41,361 nt of DNA from Gemmatimonadota bacterium. Lineage in GTDB: Bacteria; Gemmatimonadota; Gemmatimonadetes; Longimicrobiales; Gaopeijiaceae. Positions 38,159-41,361 of this stretch are shown here, in pieces. A program made the position numbers and the translations under genes. Each line of letters begins with the position of its first letter. Position 1 is the first letter of the stretch. The stretch is from the NCBI GenBank assembly GCA_026706635.1, contig JAPOYJ010000026.1:1-41361 (forward strand), written 5' to 3'. The notes beneath the pieces are model-generated. The model worked only from the letters and a program-made list of their open reading frames with translations, was not told where the DNA came from and did not search any database.

Positions 38159-39358
38159 CTAACCGGACGGATACCCAGGACCCGAGACTGTCACGAGTTG
38201 CAGCCCAACCTCATCAGACCAGACAAGCAGTCGGTTGGCATTCGTCGGATCGAATGCAGCGGAGATGAACGGTATCGACCACGCCGCAAGGAGTGTCCCG
38301 TCCGCCCCATATAGCTCAACAGAGCGGCGCTCGGTATCGGGCACTTCCATCGGGAGTGCTCCGTGCGTCAGAATACGACCGTCGGGCAATACGTGGAAGT
38401 TCTGGAGCGTGGTGCGGGCGGACCCGGCGCGAACGGGACTGATGTGTTGGTTGCGAAGGTCTTCGGGAATGCATCTTTCCAAGACCACCCTCGCCCCGGC
38501 CGACTCCACATGCCATATTCTGGAGCCCCACTGGGACCCGGCGTACAACCCCCGTGTGGGGCTCTCATGTAGCACTATTGGGGAGCCGCCGAACGGCACG
38601 GGGGTTCCAGGCTGAGCCTCAATCCCCAGGTCGGCATATGTCCATGCCGTCCGCATCTCGCCACGACCGAACAGCGTGGTCTCGTACAGGCCCGCACCCA
38701 TGACGGAGAGCACCAGCCGATCTTCCGCCGGGAAGAAGGCCGCGTCCCATATTGGTAACGGCACCCGCAAAGCTCGTTCCCTTGGATCACTGCCGAACAG
38801 TATGATCGACGGGGAACCCCGGTCCACGACAACGACCTGCTCGCCGCTCCCCCAGACGGCAACGGGTTGCGAATACTCCATCGGGCCAGGGCCGGCTCGG
38901 CCCCAGCGCGCAACCTCGTTGAGATCATCGTCCAGCTCGATCACCCGTCGCTCATACCGGTCATAGACCAGCCACCCGCCCGGAATCCGTGACGGAGGGG
39001 CGACAAGGGTCGGGTACACCTCAGGATTGCGTGCGAGCACCTCCAGTTCGAGCGGGGCGCGGTCGAGATCGCATGCGACAAAACTGCGGTCCTGCGCAGC
39101 GAGCTGCGCCCAGGGTGGTCCGCCCAAGAGGATCAGGAGAGTCGCAACCAATGCGGCACCATTGCGATCGAAACAGCTACTGGCCCGATCACCGGTTCGA
39201 CCGGACTTACGGTGTTCAACTCGGAGTTGCCCCGCCAAGGCGCCGAGGTCGAGCAACTGACCGAGCCGACGGCCGGCGGGATGGCGGTTGCCGACCTCTG
39301 TGGCAGCGCCGTCCCCACCGTCCTTCGGGGGCCGAATCAAGCCATCCCGCCGACCCAT
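38159..39358 (-). CDS. secreted six-bladed beta-propeller-type protein
   Basis: Up to 399 aa from ATG 39358, which lies 3 bp after the preceding stop. The first about 65 residues are Arg/Gly-rich and not protein-like, so a later start is possible: TTG at 39151 would place VATLLILLGGPPWAQLAAQ at the N-terminus as a signal peptide. The mature part has propeller-like repeats: GGWLVYDRYERRVIELDDDL, VVVVDRGSPSIILFGSD, GRGEMRTAWTYADLG and GRILTHGALPMEV. It resembles NHL/6-bladed propellers common in this type of genome. Function unknown. Confidence 0.65.
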   Translation of the reverse strand: MGRRDGLIRPPKDGGDGAATEVGNRHPAGRRLGQLLDLGALAGQLRVEHRKSGRTGDRASSCFDRNGAALVATLLILLGGPPWAQLAAQDRSFVACDLDRAPLELEVLARNPEVYPTLVAPPSRIPGGWLVYDRYERRVIELDDDLNEVARWGRAGPGPMEYSQPVAVWGSGEQVVVVDRGSPSIILFGSDPRERALRVPLPIWDAAFFPAEDRLVLSVMGAGLYETTLFGRGEMRTAWTYADLGIEAQPGTPVPFGGSPIVLHESPTRGLYAGSQWGSRIWHVESAGARVVLERCIPEDLRNQHISPVRAGSARTTLQNFHVLPDGRILTHGALPMEVPDTERRSVELYGADGTLLAAWSIPFISAAFDPTNANRLLVWSDEVGLQLVTVSGPGYPSG

Positions 39359-39361
39359 GAC

Positions 39362-39712
39362 CTAGTTGGCCCCCAGCTTGAAGCTCTCGGTCTCTCCGGC
39401 GTTGACTTCGAAATCATCGCCGTTCGCGGTGCCAGTGCACTGACCCGTGATGACGGTCACGGTAACGGTTGTGGTCCCCCCAGCAACCACCGTCGTCTTC
39501 ACATGGTCCCCCGTGCACTCCATCTCGAAATCCGAGACGGGGAGGGCGATCGCCGCAGCCAGAGGCGCGTACGCCGCTTCGGCTATGGTCGCGCTCGGTG
39601 CGACGAGTGAAGGTGACGGGGCCACCGCTGCCTCCGCCTGGGACGGTGCCAGCAGCACGGCCATGGCCAGGGCGGCCGCGATGGGTGTCAGTTTCGTTGC
39701 GATGCGGTTCAT
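39362..39712 (-). CDS. small secreted hypothetical protein
   Basis: 116 aa from ATG 39712, with GGAGA 7 bp upstream. A clear signal peptide ends SQAEAA. The mature part is Ala/Ser/Thr-rich, with two Cys (EMECTGDH and GQCTGT) and a Thr/Val strand region (KTTVVAGGTTTVTVTVITGQ). Followed 3 bp later by the propeller gene, so probably one transcript. No family recognised. Confidence 0.65.
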   Translation of the reverse strand: MNRIATKLTPIAAALAMAVLLAPSQAEAAVAPSPSLVAPSATIAEAAYAPLAAAIALPVSDFEMECTGDHVKTTVVAGGTTTVTVTVITGQCTGTANGDDFEVNAGETESFKLGAN

Positions 39713-39966
39713 TGAAACTCTCCTTGATCTTGGAGCGCCGGTGCGGGCCGGTCAACTCCGTGGTTCGGGTAATCCCCCCTTGGGATCGTGCCCTCGCCCT
39801 AATAGACAGTGCGAGCGGGAAAAACGTCTCACCGGCCCCAGAGCCCCGATTCGGTGGTTTATTCGGCTTGTATTCGGCAAATCGCGCCGGACGGGAAGTT
39901 CTTGGCACATTTCGGGGCCGATTTCGGGAACCTTCTTCCCGACCCGACGGGAAGTTTCTGCCCTGG

Positions 39967-40602
39967 CACGCCGGAATCAAGCTGCTCATCGAACTCACGG
40001 AACGGTACGATGTGGTCGGAGAGGCTTCCTCCGGTCAAGCGGCCGTCGAGCGGGTCAACGCACTCAAGCCCGACTTGGTGGTCATGGACATCCGCATGCC
40101 GGGCATGGACGGCATCGCCGCAACCCGGAAGATCACGACGCGGAACCCGGATGTCCGCGTGCTGGTGTTGACCGCCCACGACGACCCGGAGTATGTCGAA
40201 GCCGCGATTGAGGCGGGTGCCATGGGCTGCCTGAGCAAGCGGCGGGCTCGCTCCGATCTGGTCGGAGCCCTCGACATGGTGGCCGCCGGAAGGATGACCT
40301 TCCCCGCGCATGTCGTCGGGCTGCTGTCGAAGGCGCGAAACGCCTCGCAGGGCCTCGCCGGTGGTTGGGACTCCCTGAGCGATCGCGAACGCGATGTCCT
40401 GTACCTCACCGCGACCGGTTACACCGCCGAGGAGATCGCCCGGCGGATCCATCTGGCACCGAAGACCGTCGCGAACTATCGAATGTCCCTGAAGAGCAAG
40501 CTGGGCGTCCAGAGCCGCGTCGATCTCATGCGGGTCGTCGTGGAATCGGGCCATCTGGCGGACATGCTGAAGACGGCCGGGATCGATTGCGAGGACCGGT
40601 AG
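39967..40602 (+). pseudogene. NarL/FixJ-type response regulator lacking the start of its receiver domain
   Basis: Homology begins at HAGIKLLIELTERYDVVGEA (39967) and runs through the phospho-acceptor region DLVVMDIRMPGMDG, VLVLTAHDDPEY, and the LuxR helix-turn-helix LSDRERDVLYLTATGYTAEE, IARRIHLAPKTVANYRMSLK. The first about 15 residues, with the acidic pair needed for Mg2+ and phosphorylation, are absent in all three frames. The frame is open upstream, but its translation there is unlike a receiver. A perfect 11-base repeat GACGGGAAGTT occurs at 39890 and 39946, just before the break. It may be a remnant, or start internally as a DNA-binding fragment. No histidine kinase is adjacent. Confidence 0.6.
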
Positions 40603-40804
40603 ACCGCATGGCCTGCCCCGAGGCTATCGCGCCACTCCCCGTCCGGGTGCGTGCGCCAAGACCGGCCGAAACCGTACGGAACATCGTGGAACTCTGTGAA
40701 CACTCGGAAGGCCACCCACAGGTTGACGCGCTTGCAATCGGTTGTCCACCGTTTCAGGCATGGAATCGCGGAAGCAATGGTCCTGCCCAGCGGTGGGTGG
40801 GTGA

Positions 40805-41361
40805 GTGGCCCGCCTGAAGGGCCGCGCGAAGGTGCTGGAGCCCTTGGGCTGGACGGGACGCCGGGCCGAATGGATCGCGCTCGCCTGCTTCCACGGCGGC
40901 GTGTTCACCCGGGCGCAGTGGACGAGCTTCCTCGGGTGCCACCACGAAAAGGTCAGCCGTGCCGTCCGCAAGCTGGTCGCCCAGGGCGTAGCCGTCGAGG
41001 AGAAGCCGCCCGGCATCAACGGCATCGGCCGGATCTGCCGGATCCACGGTCGCAGGATCTACAAGGCGCTTGGTGCCGGGGACCACCGCCGCCGCCGGAT
41101 CACGTCGCCGGAAGTGCTGATGCGCCGTCTGCTCGCGCTCGACTATGTGCTCGAACATCCCCGCCTGCCGTGGCTTCCCACCGAGGCCGACCGGGTGGCC
41201 GCCTTCGAGGCGCTCGGGATCGAGCGGGGACTCCTTCCCCAACGGGTCTACCGGGGCGCGCTCGGGGGTCTCCGGCGCTTCTTCCCGCTCGGGCTGCCCA
41301 TCGCGCTGGACACGGAGCGCGCCGTCTTCGTCTACGCCGAACCGGGCCACGACACCGCGAC
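40805..41361 (+). CDS. hypothetical protein of mobile-element type (5' part, runs off the window)
   Basis: GTG 40805 opens 185 codons without a stop to the window edge. The product begins ARLKGRAKVLEPLGWTGRRA, then EWIALACFHGGVFTRAQWTS, and later RRLLALDYVLEHPRLPWLPT. An N-terminal winged-helix-like fold is plausible (KVSRAVRKLVAQGVAVEEK). I associate this type with integrative and conjugative elements from memory of similar sequences, with low certainty. Codon use and third-position GC support coding. The start and the function are uncertain. The gap 40603-40804 shows nothing. Confidence 0.6.
   Translation, partial: MARLKGRAKVLEPLGWTGRRAEWIALACFHGGVFTRAQWTSFLGCHHEKVSRAVRKLVAQGVAVEEKPPGINGIGRICRIHGRRIYKALGAGDHRRRRITSPEVLMRRLLALDYVLEHPRLPWLPTEADRVAAFEALGIERGLLPQRVYRGALGGLRRFFPLGLPIALDTERAVFVYAEPGHDTA

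Overview
The window is 41.4 kb of GC-rich, tightly packed bacterial chromosome, probably from a metagenomic or environmental Gemmatimonadota-like organism. That assignment is an inference of moderate to low confidence. It rests on the GC-rich coding style, the many secreted beta-propeller, FG-GAP and multihaem proteins with A-Q-type signal cleavage, and the scarcity of classical Shine-Dalgarno sites. I see no rRNA, tRNA or CRISPR array.

Layout. 288-3757 (minus): a ferrous iron locus, feoA, feoB and a GTGA-coupled metal or cobalamin-type binding lipoprotein. 4044-14264 (plus): a replication and repair block, recF, dciA, gyrB, then an AddB-like and an AddA-like helicase/nuclease pair. 14446-16569 (minus): a UMF1-type MFS transporter, a small membrane protein and a YkvA/DUF1232-like protein. 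16865-21619 (minus): an FG-GAP lipoprotein, a YncE-like propeller and an M28-type peptidase with altered active-site residues. 21727-22389 (minus): a secreted redoxin with an in-frame UGA where its catalytic cysteine should be, a candidate selenoprotein. 22531-25173: two envelope proteins and a gene broken by an amber codon. 25279-26757: ahcY. 27105-32334: hsp20, an unknown exported protein, an amidase, a TIGR00027-type methyltransferase and a Tsx-like outer membrane protein. 32416-32709: an IS110 transposase remnant. 32919-36541 (minus): an eight-haem TPR cytochrome coupled to a four-haem cytochrome c. 37189-41361: small lipoproteins and propellers, a LuxR-type response regulator lacking the start of its receiver, and a partial gene of mobile-element type at the right edge.

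The most striking feature is a family of short non-autonomous repeats, at least 13 copies or fragments in 41 kb. They end in an inverted repeat close to CTAGCAGYCCGTGGAYAA and occupy CTAG sites, several of which are the TAG stop codons of genes. Full copies are about 250 bp. They carry a hairpin whose stem changes by compensatory substitutions between copies, and an AT-rich core made of two 18-bp palindromes (TGTAA-N8-TTACA) spaced 21 bp apart. Shorter copies lack the core, or the core and the hairpin. One copy lies in frame inside a signal peptide. One splits an ancestral GTGA junction between addB and addA and now supplies addA's start codon. Others supply C-terminal residues and stop codons to neighbouring genes. 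I found no transposase for the family in the window.

Gene coupling is tight: four-base GTGA or ATGA overlaps join feoB to the binding protein, recF to dciA, the propeller to the FG-GAP gene and the two cytochromes. Two or three starts sit 5-6 nt below a TATAMT-like hexamer, suggesting leaderless transcripts.
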